A DNA stretch of 64,000 nucleotides, from NCBI GenBank assembly GCA_963846925.1, contig CAWJXW010000014.1, positions 310,001 through 374,000 of the forward strand, read 5' to 3'. The notes beneath the pieces are model-generated. The model saw nothing but the letters and a program-made list of their open reading frames with translations. It made no database searches and was not told the DNA's origin. Numbering within the stretch: the stretch's first letter is position 1; each line of letters starts with the position of its first letter. The position numbers and the translations under genes were made by a program. Shown here piece after piece: positions 29,373-37,233 of this stretch. This stretch comes from JAQBQB01 sp963846925 (GTDB lineage Bacteria > Gemmatimonadota > Gemmatimonadetes > Gemmatimonadales > Gemmatimonadaceae).

Positions 29373-30158
29373 ATGGATCCGGCTTCCCCCACACCAGCAT
29401 CGCCAGCCGCGCAGACCTGTCCGTCGTGCGGCGCCGCGGCGAGCGGGAGGTTCTGCTCCGCTTGCGGCGCCGCGCTCGTCGGCGTGGCCTGCGCGTCTTG
29501 CGGAGCGCAGCTCACGCCGGGCGCGAAGTTCTGCCATCGGTGCGGCACCCCTGCGGGACGAGCGGCGCGCGACGAGCGAAGCTTCTCGTCTGCCTTGCCG
29601 TGGGGAGTCGCGGCGGTCGCGTTGGTCGCGTTGATCGCGCTCGTCGCCGGACAACGGTTCGGACGAAGCGCGGGCGACGACGCGGCGCAGACGCAGGCGG
29701 CGGCCGCACCCGCGGGCGCGGCCGGCCAACCGCCGGATCTGTCGAGCATGACGCCCGAGGACGCCGCGGCCCGCCTCTACGACCGCGTGATGAGCCTGCA
29801 CGAGCGCGGGCGCGCCGACAGTGTGCAGATGTTCGCGCCCATGGCCATGCAAGCCTACGAGATGCTCGGCAAGTTGAATCTCGATCAGCGCTACGACCTC
29901 GGACGGATCGCCGCCGTCGCCGGCGATTCAGCGACGGCGCGCGCGCAGGCGGATACGATTCTCGCCCAGCATCCGAACCATCTGCTGGGGCTCATCCTCG
30001 CCGGCAACGCGGCGCGCATGCGGAAAGACGCCGTGGCGGAACGCGGCTTCCACGATCAGCTCGTCGCCGCGGCCCCCGCGGAGCGCGCGAAGCAGCTCGC
30101 CGAATACACGACGCACGAAAACGACATCACCATCGCGCTCGACGCGAAGCGGCCATGA
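29373..30158 (+). CDS. Double zinc-ribbon membrane protein
   Basis: Protein of 261 residues with two N-terminal zinc ribbons: Cys16/Cys19/Cys28/Cys31 and Cys40/Cys43/Cys54/Cys57 (CPSCG, CSACG, CASCG, CHRCG). One transmembrane helix follows at about 75-93 (LPWGVAAVALVALIALVAG), then an Ala-rich linker and an alpha-helical C-terminal domain (about 120-255) that resembles tetratricopeptide-type repeats (YDLGRIAAVAGDSATARAQA). It is probably anchored with the ribbons in the cytoplasm. The function is unknown. Its TGA overlaps the mqnD ATG (ATGA), so the two are translationally coupled. Confidence 0.85.
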   Translation: MDPASPTPASPAAQTCPSCGAAASGRFCSACGAALVGVACASCGAQLTPGAKFCHRCGTPAGRAARDERSFSSALPWGVAAVALVALIALVAGQRFGRSAGDDAAQTQAAAAPAGAAGQPPDLSSMTPEDAAARLYDRVMSLHERGRADSVQMFAPMAMQAYEMLGKLNLDQRYDLGRIAAVAGDSATARAQADTILAQHPNHLLGLILAGNAARMRKDAVAERGFHDQLVAAAPAERAKQLAEYTTHENDITIALDAKRP

Positions 30159-30988
30159 CAACGACCATCCACGTCGCCCACAGCCCGGATTCCGACGATG
30201 CCTTCATGTTCTATGCATTGGCGTCGGGAAAGATCGATACGGAAGGACTCACCTACGTTCATCAACTGCAGGACATCGAGACGCTCAACCAGCGCGCGAT
30301 GCGCGGCGAGCTCGAAGTCACCGCGGTCTCGATCCACGCGTACGCGTATCTCGCCGACTCGTACGCGCTGTTGCCACACGGCGCCTCGATGGGCGATCGC
30401 TACGGCCCGCGCCTCGTGGCGCGTTCGCCGCTTTCCAGAGCCGACATTCGCGGCCAGCGGATCGCGGTTCCGGGGCTGATGACCAGCGCGTACCTGGCGT
30501 TGCGGCTGTTCGAGCCGGTATTCGAACCCGTGGTGACTCCCTTCGACCAGATCGAAAACGCCGTCGCGGACGGCTCGGTGGACCTCGGTCTATTGATCCA
30601 CGAGGGACAGCTCACTTTCGCGGACCGCGGCCTCCACTTGATCCAGGACCTTGGAGAGTGGTGGTTCGGCGAGACGGGATTGCCGCTTCCCCTTGGCGGC
30701 AACGTGATCCGAAAGGACCTCGGCGACGACCTCACTCGCAAGATTTCACGGCATCTTCGCGACAGCATCGCGTATGGATTGGAGCACCGATCGGCGGCGC
30801 TAGACCACTCGATGCAGTACGCTCGCGGCCTGGACCGCTCGAAGGCCGATGCCTTCGTAGGCATGTACGTGAACGACTGGACGCTCGACTACGGCGAAGC
30901 CGGCCGCCGCGCCGTCCGTCAGTTCCTGCAGCGCGGCGTCGAGGCCGGGATCATCGCGAAACCAGTCGCGATCGAGTTCGTCGACTAG
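30155..30988 (+). CDS. mqnD: 1,4-dihydroxy-6-naphthoate synthase (menaquinone, futalosine pathway)
   Basis: Converts cyclic dehypoxanthinyl futalosine to 1,4-dihydroxy-6-naphthoate in the futalosine route to menaquinone. The 277-residue protein has the periplasmic-binding-protein-like fold of MqnA/MqnD, with the N-terminal VAHSPDSDDAFMFYALASGK (MqnD has SPDTDDAF; MqnA does not), then TAVSIHAYAYLADSYALLPH and DLGLLIHEGQLTFADRGL. The SPDxDDAFMFYA signature and the IHEGQLT motif favour MqnD over MqnA. No other mqn gene is in the window. It is translated from an ATG overlapping the zinc-ribbon gene. Confidence 0.9.
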   Translation: MTTTIHVAHSPDSDDAFMFYALASGKIDTEGLTYVHQLQDIETLNQRAMRGELEVTAVSIHAYAYLADSYALLPHGASMGDRYGPRLVARSPLSRADIRGQRIAVPGLMTSAYLALRLFEPVFEPVVTPFDQIENAVADGSVDLGLLIHEGQLTFADRGLHLIQDLGEWWFGETGLPLPLGGNVIRKDLGDDLTRKISRHLRDSIAYGLEHRSAALDHSMQYARGLDRSKADAFVGMYVNDWTLDYGEAGRRAVRQFLQRGVEAGIIAKPVAIEFVD

Positions 30989-31033
30989 CCCCGTCGGGGC
31001 GTCGCGCTCTTCTCGTCACCGCCGCGAGTCTCC

Positions 31034-31060
31034 TTGACGCGGCCCCCGGTCAGGTATACT
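31034..31060 (+). promoter_or_regulatory. Sigma-70-like promoter for the histone-like gene
   Basis: TTGACG (31034-31039) and TATACT (31055-31060) with a 15-base spacer; an alternative -10, TACTAA, gives 17 bases. The start codon is about 108 bases downstream, implying a long leader. The sequence match is good for a GC-rich genome, but the spacing is short. Confidence 0.5.
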
Positions 31061-31167
31061 AAGGCGTTGCGACGAGCCGATTCGTGGGGCTCGGACGCAC
31101 GGCCTTGATCGTAGCAGCGGGCCGTCATTCCAATTCTCTGATCACAATAACCTCTCAGGAGGCGTGC

Positions 31168-31794
31168 ATGCCGTTGGATGACGAGGTGCGCGGGAAATAC
31201 CAGTTCTCCGATCGTGACGACGACGTCGACGATCTGGGATATGGTGGTGGCGGCGGCGGTGGCGGCGGCAGCGCGTCGTATGACGACGACGACGAGGAAG
31301 ACGGTGGCTGGATGACCCACAAGGACGAAAGCGACGACCTGTGGGACAGCACCGACGACGTCGACGACGACGACGACGAGGCGACGGTCGAGGTGGTCGA
31401 GGAGGACGAGGAGGCTGAAATCTTCGGCGCCGCGAAACCGCCGCGCGCCCGTCCGTCAGCGGCGAGCGCGCCCGCAGCGGTCGCCGCGGAAAAAGGCGCC
31501 GCGAAAAAGGCCGCCGCGCCCGCCGCGAAGCCGGTGGTGAAGGCCGCCCCCCCGAAGCCGGTGGTGAAGGCCGCCCCCCCGAAGCCGGCGGCGAAAGCCG
31601 CCCCGAAACCGGCGATGAAGGCCGCTCCGAAACCGGCGGCGAAGGCTGCCGCGAAACCGGCGAAGAAAGCGGCCGCGAAGGCGAAGAAGAGCGTGAAAAA
31701 GGCCGCCAAAAAGAGCGCGAAGAAAGCCAAGAAGGCCGCAAAAAAGGCGGCCAAGAAGGCCGGCAACAAGAAGGGCGGCAAGAAGAAGCGCTGA
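31168..31794 (+). CDS. Histone H1-like polyampholyte protein with acidic N-terminus
   Basis: Protein of 208 residues with extreme charge segregation. The ATG at 31168 is set by AGGAGG at 31157-31162. Residues 1-85 are acidic (runs of Asp/Glu) with a nine-glycine stretch at about 26-34. Residues 110-208 are Lys/Ala/Pro-rich, with repeats such as KAAPPKPVV and AAKKAAKK, like the tail of eukaryotic H1 and bacterial HctA/AlgP-type proteins. A role in DNA compaction or regulation is inferred from the tail; the acidic half could modulate binding or recruit partners. No globular domain is recognisable. The repeats are in frame and could vary in number. Confidence 0.85.
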   Translation: MPLDDEVRGKYQFSDRDDDVDDLGYGGGGGGGGGSASYDDDDEEDGGWMTHKDESDDLWDSTDDVDDDDDEATVEVVEEDEEAEIFGAAKPPRARPSAASAPAAVAAEKGAAKKAAAPAAKPVVKAAPPKPVVKAAPPKPAAKAAPKPAMKAAPKPAAKAAAKPAKKAAAKAKKSVKKAAKKSAKKAKKAAKKAAKKAGNKKGGKKKR

Positions 31795-31808
31795 TCGGCG
31801 ATGAGACG

Positions 31809-31859
31809 GCGCGGCAGCGGGGCAGCGGCATGCATGCCCGGCTGCCGCGCTTTCGTTTG
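31809..31859 (+). terminator. Intrinsic terminator after the histone-like gene
   Basis: 10-bp stem GCGCGGCAGC / GCTGCCGCGC (31809-31818 and 31841-31850) with an inner GGGCA/TGCCC pairing in the loop, followed by TTTCGTTT. It lies 15 bases after the stop. Confidence 0.75.
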
Positions 31860-31964
31860 TGCACCTCGCGCCGCCGTCCCCTCAACCTGGGACGCCACCT
31901 GGGTTATTGTACGAGGTCGGTCGACCGCCCCGCCCTCCCCTGATTCTCGTACACGTCCGCGCTC

Positions 31965-32519
31965 ATGGCCGATTCGCCGATCACGCTCCTGCGCGCTCAC
32001 GCTCGCCACGCCCCATGGAACGCCCGGGGCCTCGCGGCGCACGTGACCGCGCTCGTCGACGCGGCTGGCGTACGGCCGACCAACGCGTCCGCCCGCGCCG
32101 CGCCGAGCGCTCGGTCGATCCGCTTCTACATCGCGAACGGTCTGCTGTCACGGCCGGAGGGTGCCGGGACCTCCGCAACGTACAACTACCGTCACTTCCT
32201 CCAGCTCGTCGCGATCAAGATTCGACAGCGCGAAGGCGCGACTCTCGACGCGATCAAGAAAGAGATGGGAGACGCCACGGGTGACGCCCTCGAGCGCCGA
32301 GTCGCCACCTCGCTGGCCGCCGCGCTGGGCGCGACCATCGAGACGCGTAGAGGCGGCGCAGTCGGCGAGGAGGACAATCCGGCCAGCTGGCGCAGAATGC
32401 CGGTAGCCGACGGCGTCGAGCTCCACGTTCGTGATAACTCGCCCGCCTCTCGCGACGAAGCGCTCGTCGCGATGCGGGAAGCCGTTCGCGCGGCGCTTGG
32501 CCGCGAGGACATCCGATAG
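31965..32519 (+). CDS. MerR-family transcriptional regulator
   Basis: DNA-binding regulator of 184 residues. A MerR-type winged helix-turn-helix lies at about 48-105: SARSIRFYIANGLL followed by the wing, then YNYRHFLQLVAIKIRQREG and TLDAIKKEM. The N-terminal 45 residues form a helix not usual in the family. The C-terminal part (about 110-184) has no recognised effector domain and no conserved metal-binding cysteines. It lies before the SDR gene (43 bases apart) on the same strand and may control it or itself. Confidence 0.8.
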   Translation: MADSPITLLRAHARHAPWNARGLAAHVTALVDAAGVRPTNASARAAPSARSIRFYIANGLLSRPEGAGTSATYNYRHFLQLVAIKIRQREGATLDAIKKEMGDATGDALERRVATSLAAALGATIETRRGGAVGEEDNPASWRRMPVADGVELHVRDNSPASRDEALVAMREAVRAALGREDIR

Positions 32520-32562
32520 TCGAGCCGGGACCGCCCCCCCGGACACTCGAGGACGCGCCTCC

Positions 32563-33291
32563 ATGCCTGACCCAGTTCGCGCCGAATTCCGCGGGTCGAC
32601 GGTCCTGTTGACGGGCGTCGGGGCGGACGGACAGGTCGGCCAAGTCGTCGCGCGTTCGTTTGCCGAACAGGGCGCTTCGCTCATCCTCGTCGACCGCACG
32701 GCGGACCACGTCGACGCGCGCGTCAATGAGCTGACACGCGACGGTTTTTTGGCCGCCGGGTATCCGTGCGACCTCGCCGACGGCGCCGCGGTGAAATCCC
32801 TCGTCGGCCGAATCCGCGACCAACACGGCGACTCCATTCACGCATTGGTCCACATGGCCGGCGGATTCGCCATGAGCGGTCCGGTCGCCGAGAGCACGGA
32901 CGACGTCTGGAATCGTCAGATCGCGATCAACCTGACGACGGCGTTCAACACGGCTCGCGCCGTTCTTCCCATGGTGCGCGCGGGAAGGGGGGCGATCGTG
33001 TTCTTCGCGTCCGAGGCCGTGCTGCCGGGATCCACCGGAGCGCGCACGTCCGCGTACGCGGTCGCGAAGAGCGGCGTGCTAGCGTTGATGCGCGCCATCG
33101 CCGCGGAAGAACGCCCCAACGGAGTTCGCGCCAACGCCGTCGCGCCGTCATCGATTCGCACGGCGACGAACGTTCGCGAGATGGGCGACAAGGCGAAGTA
33201 CGTCGAACGCGAGCAGGTCGCGGACGTCGTCCTTTTTCTTTGCTCCAGGCGCGCCAGCGCGGTCTCGGGGCTCGTGGTTCCCATCGCGTGA
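32563..33291 (+). CDS. Short-chain dehydrogenase/reductase
   Basis: NAD(P)-dependent oxidoreductase of 242 residues. The ATG at 32563 is preceded by GAGGA at 32549-32553. The glycine-rich loop is atypical (LLTGVGADGQVGQVVA), and the FABI-like NAAG position reads HMAGGFAMSG. The active-site Ser and Tyr/Lys lie in FFASEAVLPGSTGARTSAYA and YAVAK. The C-terminal LFLCSRRASAVSGLVVPIA is SDR-typical. The substrate is unknown. The RPA-family gene starts 20 bases downstream. Confidence 0.9.
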   Translation: MPDPVRAEFRGSTVLLTGVGADGQVGQVVARSFAEQGASLILVDRTADHVDARVNELTRDGFLAAGYPCDLADGAAVKSLVGRIRDQHGDSIHALVHMAGGFAMSGPVAESTDDVWNRQIAINLTTAFNTARAVLPMVRAGRGAIVFFASEAVLPGSTGARTSAYAVAKSGVLALMRAIAAEERPNGVRANAVAPSSIRTATNVREMGDKAKYVEREQVADVVLFLCSRRASAVSGLVVPIA

Positions 33292-33310
33292 CGTCCGCAT
33301 CCTCGGCGCG

Positions 33311-34171
33311 ATGACGCTTCCGGCGAAGCGCCGAACTCCAGCGCGAACGGTGCTCCTCGACCGTTCGCTCGAGGAGTTTCCGGTCTTCCGCCTGAGCGAC
33401 ACTCCTGACGAGGCGGCGCTCTCGTATCTCACCGAAGACGGTGGACGATGGCGCGTGCTTGCCGCGCCCGGCGACCGCCTTCCCGGCACGTTCGACCAGG
33501 ACGTGTACGTCGAGCTGATGCATCGATACCAGGAGTCCGGCGAGCCCGCCGACGGCGTCCTCACGTTCACACTGCACGCGTTCCTTCGCTCGATGGGAAG
33601 GCAGGCCGACGGCCGAACATACGAACAGTTGCGCGGCGCGCTGACTCGTCTCGAGCGAACGACTTTGCAGTCCGAGGGGAGTTACTTCGATGCCGCCGGC
33701 GGCCGGCTGACCGACGCAACGTTCACGCTGCTGACGTCCGTTGCCATCGAGCGTCGTCGATCGCGCGAAAGGGATCAGCTCGTTCTATTTCCCGGCGCGC
33801 CGAGCGCCGAGCCCGGCGAAGCTCGCGTCGTCATTTCCAGCGTCGTGCGACAAAACGTGTCAGCGCGACATGTGATCCCTCTGGCCGTCGGCCGGTATCT
33901 CGCGCTCGCCTCGCCGGTTGCCCGGCGCCTCTATCGCCTGATCGAGCTGGCGCGAGCCGGCGACGTCCTGACATGGCGGGTGTCCCTCGACCGCCTGCGC
34001 GAGCAACTTCCGCTCACACAACGGTATCCGTCGCACCTGCAACGAGTCCTCCAGCCAGCCCACGACCTGCTCCGCGAGGCCGGAGTGATTCGCGAGGCCG
34101 TCATTCGTCAACAACAGAGGGACTGGTTCGTCGACTATATGTTGGCGGGGAGGCGGGCGGAGCCGGGCTAA
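33311..34171 (+). CDS. RPA-family replication initiator protein A-like
   Basis: Protein of 286 residues related to plasmid replication initiator protein A (RPA/RepA, winged-helix type). Marks are LDRSLEEFPVFRLS near the N-terminus, GTFDQDVYVELMHRYQE, LTFTLHAFLRSMGRQADGR with YEQLRGALTRLERTTLQS, and a C-terminal winged-helix-like segment LTWRVSLDRLREQLPLTQRY. Homologues occur on plasmids and in several soil phyla on chromosomes, where they may regulate transcription or mark integrated replicons. No iterons, partition genes or AT-rich origin are seen nearby. Its SDR and S41 neighbours are ordinary chromosomal genes. Confidence 0.75.
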   Translation: MTLPAKRRTPARTVLLDRSLEEFPVFRLSDTPDEAALSYLTEDGGRWRVLAAPGDRLPGTFDQDVYVELMHRYQESGEPADGVLTFTLHAFLRSMGRQADGRTYEQLRGALTRLERTTLQSEGSYFDAAGGRLTDATFTLLTSVAIERRRSRERDQLVLFPGAPSAEPGEARVVISSVVRQNVSARHVIPLAVGRYLALASPVARRLYRLIELARAGDVLTWRVSLDRLREQLPLTQRYPSHLQRVLQPAHDLLREAGVIREAVIRQQQRDWFVDYMLAGRRAEPG

Positions 34172-34235
34172 CCGCCAAGCCAGAGTCGCCGCGAACGAAT
34201 CCGGGGTTCGTCGTGTACCATTTGAAACACCACTT

Positions 34236-34439
34236 ATGGCCACCAAGCTCGACAAGACCATCCGGCGCGAGATCGAAATCGACGGTGAGGCGTATACCGT
34301 AGCGATTTCTCCCGACGGATTCCGCCTCACAAAAAAGCGGTTTCGGTCCGGTGTGGCATTATCCTGGAAGACGGTTTGGACCCGTCACGGCGGAAACGCC
34401 ACCGAGCAGCCGGAAGAGCCTGCCGTAGAGCAGCAGTAG
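34236..34439 (+). CDS. Small conserved-looking hypothetical protein
   Basis: 67-residue protein, MATKLDKTIRREIEIDGEAY..., with a short beta-rich core (YTVAISPDGFRLTKKRFRSG) and an acidic Gln/Glu-rich tail. No clear ribosome site precedes the ATG. The hydrophobic/charged pattern and codon use look like a real gene. It sits between the RPA-like and S41 peptidase genes on the same strand. Function unknown. Confidence 0.65.
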   Translation: MATKLDKTIRREIEIDGEAYTVAISPDGFRLTKKRFRSGVALSWKTVWTRHGGNATEQPEEPAVEQQ

Positions 34440-34513
34440 GCGCGTTTCTCGCGCACGCAACGGCAGGTTCCCGGGCGCAGTATACCTTCTAGACCCTAAG
34501 CTGGAATCGACGC

Positions 34514-36130
34514 ATGCCTCGCATTCGAAAAGCCGCGTTCATCGGTGCATTGCTCGTCCCCGTGGTGGCCGGCGGGTTCCTGCTGCAAGCTCGCTCTCAG
34601 CGCGAGGGCGCGGAGCTGCTCGACCAGGTGATGACGTTGGTCAACGACCGCTACGTCGACACCCTACCCGCGTCGGACGTCTACGAAAAGGCAGCCGCCG
34701 GACTCGTCAAAGAGCTCAACGATCCATACAGCGAGCTCCTCACTCCCAAGGACCTCAAGCAGTTCAGCAGCCGGACGGGCGGCCGGTACGGCGGACTCGG
34801 CATGCTCATCGAGCCCGAGCCCGAAACCAAGACGGTGCGCGTCGTGACGGTCTATCCAAACACGCCGGCCGAAGGCGGCGGAGTGCACGAGGGCGACCTG
34901 ATCATCAGAGTCGATTCGCTCTCGACGCGCGGATGGACCATCAACCAGGTCTCTGATTCGCTCACCGGCACGCCGGGCACGAAAGTGAGGGTCTCCTTCG
35001 CCCGCGCCGGCGTCGCGACGCCGATCACCGGAACGTTCACGCGGGCGATCATCAACGTGCCGGCGGTTCCCTACACCATCACGCTCGGCAACAAGATCGG
35101 ATACATCCCGCTCCAGCAATTCAACGAGAACGCCGCCGACAACGTGCAGGCCGCGGTCAAGAGGTTGGAGGACCAGGGCGCGCGTGGAATCATTCTCGAC
35201 ATGCGCGGCGATCCGGGCGGCATTCTCGAGCAAAGTTTGAAGGTCGCCAACACCTTCCTGCCGCAGGGACAACTCCTCGCCTCCGTGAAAGGACGCGAGG
35301 GCCCGATCCAGATCGAGATGGCCAAGGCCGCTCCGCTTGCGCCGACCGTTCCGCTCGTCGTCATGACCGATGATCGGACGGCGTCCGCGTCGGAGATCGT
35401 CGCCGGCGCGCTCCAGGATCACGACCGCGCGCTCGTCGTTGGACAAACGAGCTTCGGCAAGGGTCTGGTTCAGGGCGTCTACGACCACCTCGACGGTGGC
35501 TACGCGCTCAAGCTGACGACCGGCAAATGGTTTACGCCGAGCGGCCGTTCGATTCAGCGTCCGCGAAAGTTCCTGAACGGACAGTTCGTCGAAGAAACGC
35601 CGGACTCGAACGAGACGAACGCGACGAAGAAGAGCCGCCCCGCGTTCAAGTCCGACGCCGGCCGAACGGTCTACGGCGGCGGCGGCATCACTCCCGACGT
35701 CATCGTTCCGGACGATACGCTCACCACGGCGGAGCAGCAGTTCGCGAAGGCGATTGCGCCGAAGAGCCAGGACGCGCGGACGGTGCTCGACGACTACAGC
35801 ATGACGCTCGCGAAGTCCGTTTCGCCGACGTTCACCGTGCAACCGGCGTGGCTCAACGATTTCTATAACCGTCTTCAGGCCAAGGGTGTCACCGTCGAGC
35901 GCAAGACCTACGACGGTGCGAGCCGATACGTGAGCCGACTCCTCGACCAGCGCGTCGCGCATTACGCGTTCGGCGATTCGGCGGCCAGGCGCCGCGACCT
36001 GCCATACGATGCGCCGCTCCGCAAGGCGATCGACCTGCTCGACAAGGGTGGTTCCCAGCGCGAGCTGTTCGCCATCGCCGGCGAGCCGTTGTCGCCCGCG
36101 CGCTCTGTCCCGCCGGCGAAAAAACCGTAA
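34514..36130 (+). CDS. S41 family C-terminal processing peptidase
   Basis: Periplasmic, membrane-anchored serine peptidase of 538 residues. The N-terminal helix (about 8-25) is a signal or anchor. A PDZ domain (about 90-175, GGRYGGLGMLIEPE with GDLIIRVDS) is inserted before the catalytic core. The Ser/Lys dyad lies in DDRTASASEIVAGAL (about 291-293) and GQTSFGKGLVQ (Lys316). The region after about 360 (ITPDVIVPDD, then a helical tail) is longer than in CtpA and resembles the Gemmatimonadota/Bacteroidota forms. It may process or degrade periplasmic proteins. A hairpin at 36157 may end this transcript. Confidence 0.93.
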   Translation: MPRIRKAAFIGALLVPVVAGGFLLQARSQREGAELLDQVMTLVNDRYVDTLPASDVYEKAAAGLVKELNDPYSELLTPKDLKQFSSRTGGRYGGLGMLIEPEPETKTVRVVTVYPNTPAEGGGVHEGDLIIRVDSLSTRGWTINQVSDSLTGTPGTKVRVSFARAGVATPITGTFTRAIINVPAVPYTITLGNKIGYIPLQQFNENAADNVQAAVKRLEDQGARGIILDMRGDPGGILEQSLKVANTFLPQGQLLASVKGREGPIQIEMAKAAPLAPTVPLVVMTDDRTASASEIVAGALQDHDRALVVGQTSFGKGLVQGVYDHLDGGYALKLTTGKWFTPSGRSIQRPRKFLNGQFVEETPDSNETNATKKSRPAFKSDAGRTVYGGGGITPDVIVPDDTLTTAEQQFAKAIAPKSQDARTVLDDYSMTLAKSVSPTFTVQPAWLNDFYNRLQAKGVTVERKTYDGASRYVSRLLDQRVAHYAFGDSAARRRDLPYDAPLRKAIDLLDKGGSQRELFAIAGEPLSPARSVPPAKKP

Positions 36131-36138
36131 GTTCAGGC

Positions 36139-37233
36139 ATGCGAATCGAAACTCCGACCGCCGCCGCGATCTTCGCGGCGGCGGTTTGTTCTTGTGCACA
36201 TCCTCGCGCCGCGGCGCGTGGTCCGGCGGCCGCGCGACGACGAGCGCGGCGACGAGCCGTTCCATCGGCCCCGCGCCTGAACCCGGCGAGCGGCATTTCG
36301 CCAGAATACGACAGCTGACGTTCGGCGGCGAGAACGCCGAAGCGTATTTCAGCCACGACGGCCGGCGGTTGATCTTCCAGTCGACGCGCGACGGCCGCGT
36401 CGTGCGACCAGCAGTTCGTGATGAACATCGATGGCACCGGCGTCCATCGCGTCTCGACCGGCTTCGGGAAGACGACCTGCGGCTACTTCTTCGATGGAGA
36501 CCGCCGGATCTTCTTTGCCTCGACGCACGCCGCTGACAGCGCGTGCCCGCCGAAGCCGGATCCGTCAAAAGGCTACGTGTGGGGTCTGGATCCCTACGAC
36601 ATCTACGTCGCCAATCCGGACGGATCGTCGCTTCGGCGTCTCACGAGCTATGGCGTCTACACGGCCGAAGGGACCCTCTCGCCAGACGGACAGACGATCG
36701 TCTTCACATCGCTCAAGGACGGCGATCTCGACGTCTACACGATGCACATCGACGGCACGAATCTGAAGCGGCTCACGTTTCAACCCGGGTACGACGGCGG
36801 TCCATTCTTCTCGCCCGACGGAAAGCGGATCGTGTACCGCGCCTGGCATCCGGCCGACACCGCGCTCACCTCGTACCGCGAGTTGCTGCGCCAGCGTCTC
36901 GTCCGGCCCAACCGGATGGAGATCTGGGTCATGAACGCCGACGGGTCCGACCAGCACCAGATCACCAACCTGGGCGGCGCCAACTTCGCGCCGTACTTCA
37001 CCCCCGACGGCCGCAAGATCATCTTCTCGTCCAACTATAAGAATCCCAAGAGCCGAGATTTCGAATTGTATCTTGTGAATGACGACGGGACGGGGCTGGA
37101 GCAGGTCACCCACCACGTCGAGTTCGACGGCTTTCCGATGTTCAGTCCGGACGGCACGAAGCTCGTCTGGGCGTCAGGGCGCTCGTCCAAGGAAGGCGAG
37201 TTGAACCTCTTTGTCGCCGACTGGAAGCCTTAG
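36139..37233 (+). CDS. PD40 (TolB-type) beta-propeller lipoprotein (two frameshifts)
   Basis: Predicted exported propeller protein of about 365 residues. The ATG at 36139 starts a leader, MRIETPTAAAIFAAAVCSCA, with a possible lipobox. The frame then changes near 36230 and returns near 36400; the middle frame encodes FARIRQLTFGGENAEAYFSH and DGRRLIFQSTRDGR. From 36418 the frame is intact to 37233. Repeats of the PD40 type are clear: LSPDGQTIVFTSLKDG, FSPDGKRIVYRAWHP, FTPDGRKIIFSSNYKN and FSPDGTKLVWASGR. The TolB-like function is not known; such proteins often bind other envelope proteins. The two compensating indels are probably sequence errors. Confidence 0.82.
36157..36195 (+). terminator. 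Perfect 13-bp hairpin with T-rich tail
   Basis: Inverted repeat ACCGCCGCCGCGA / TCGCGGCGGCGGT around TCT, followed by TTGTTCTT, 27 bases after the S41 stop. It looks like an intrinsic terminator, but it overlaps the proposed leader of the next gene, where the same bases encode TAAAIFAAAV. It may be only the by-product of alanine codons, or the next gene may start later. Confidence 0.5.

Noticed and set aside
30989..31001. GCCCC/GGGGC hairpin after mqnD as a terminator
   Set aside because: Only 5 bp and no T-tract; weaker than the other terminators found.
31155..32042. Antisense frame rich in Phe/Ala over the histone-like gene
   Set aside because: It is the complement of the Lys/Ala repeats; the plus strand has promoter, AGGAGG and terminator.
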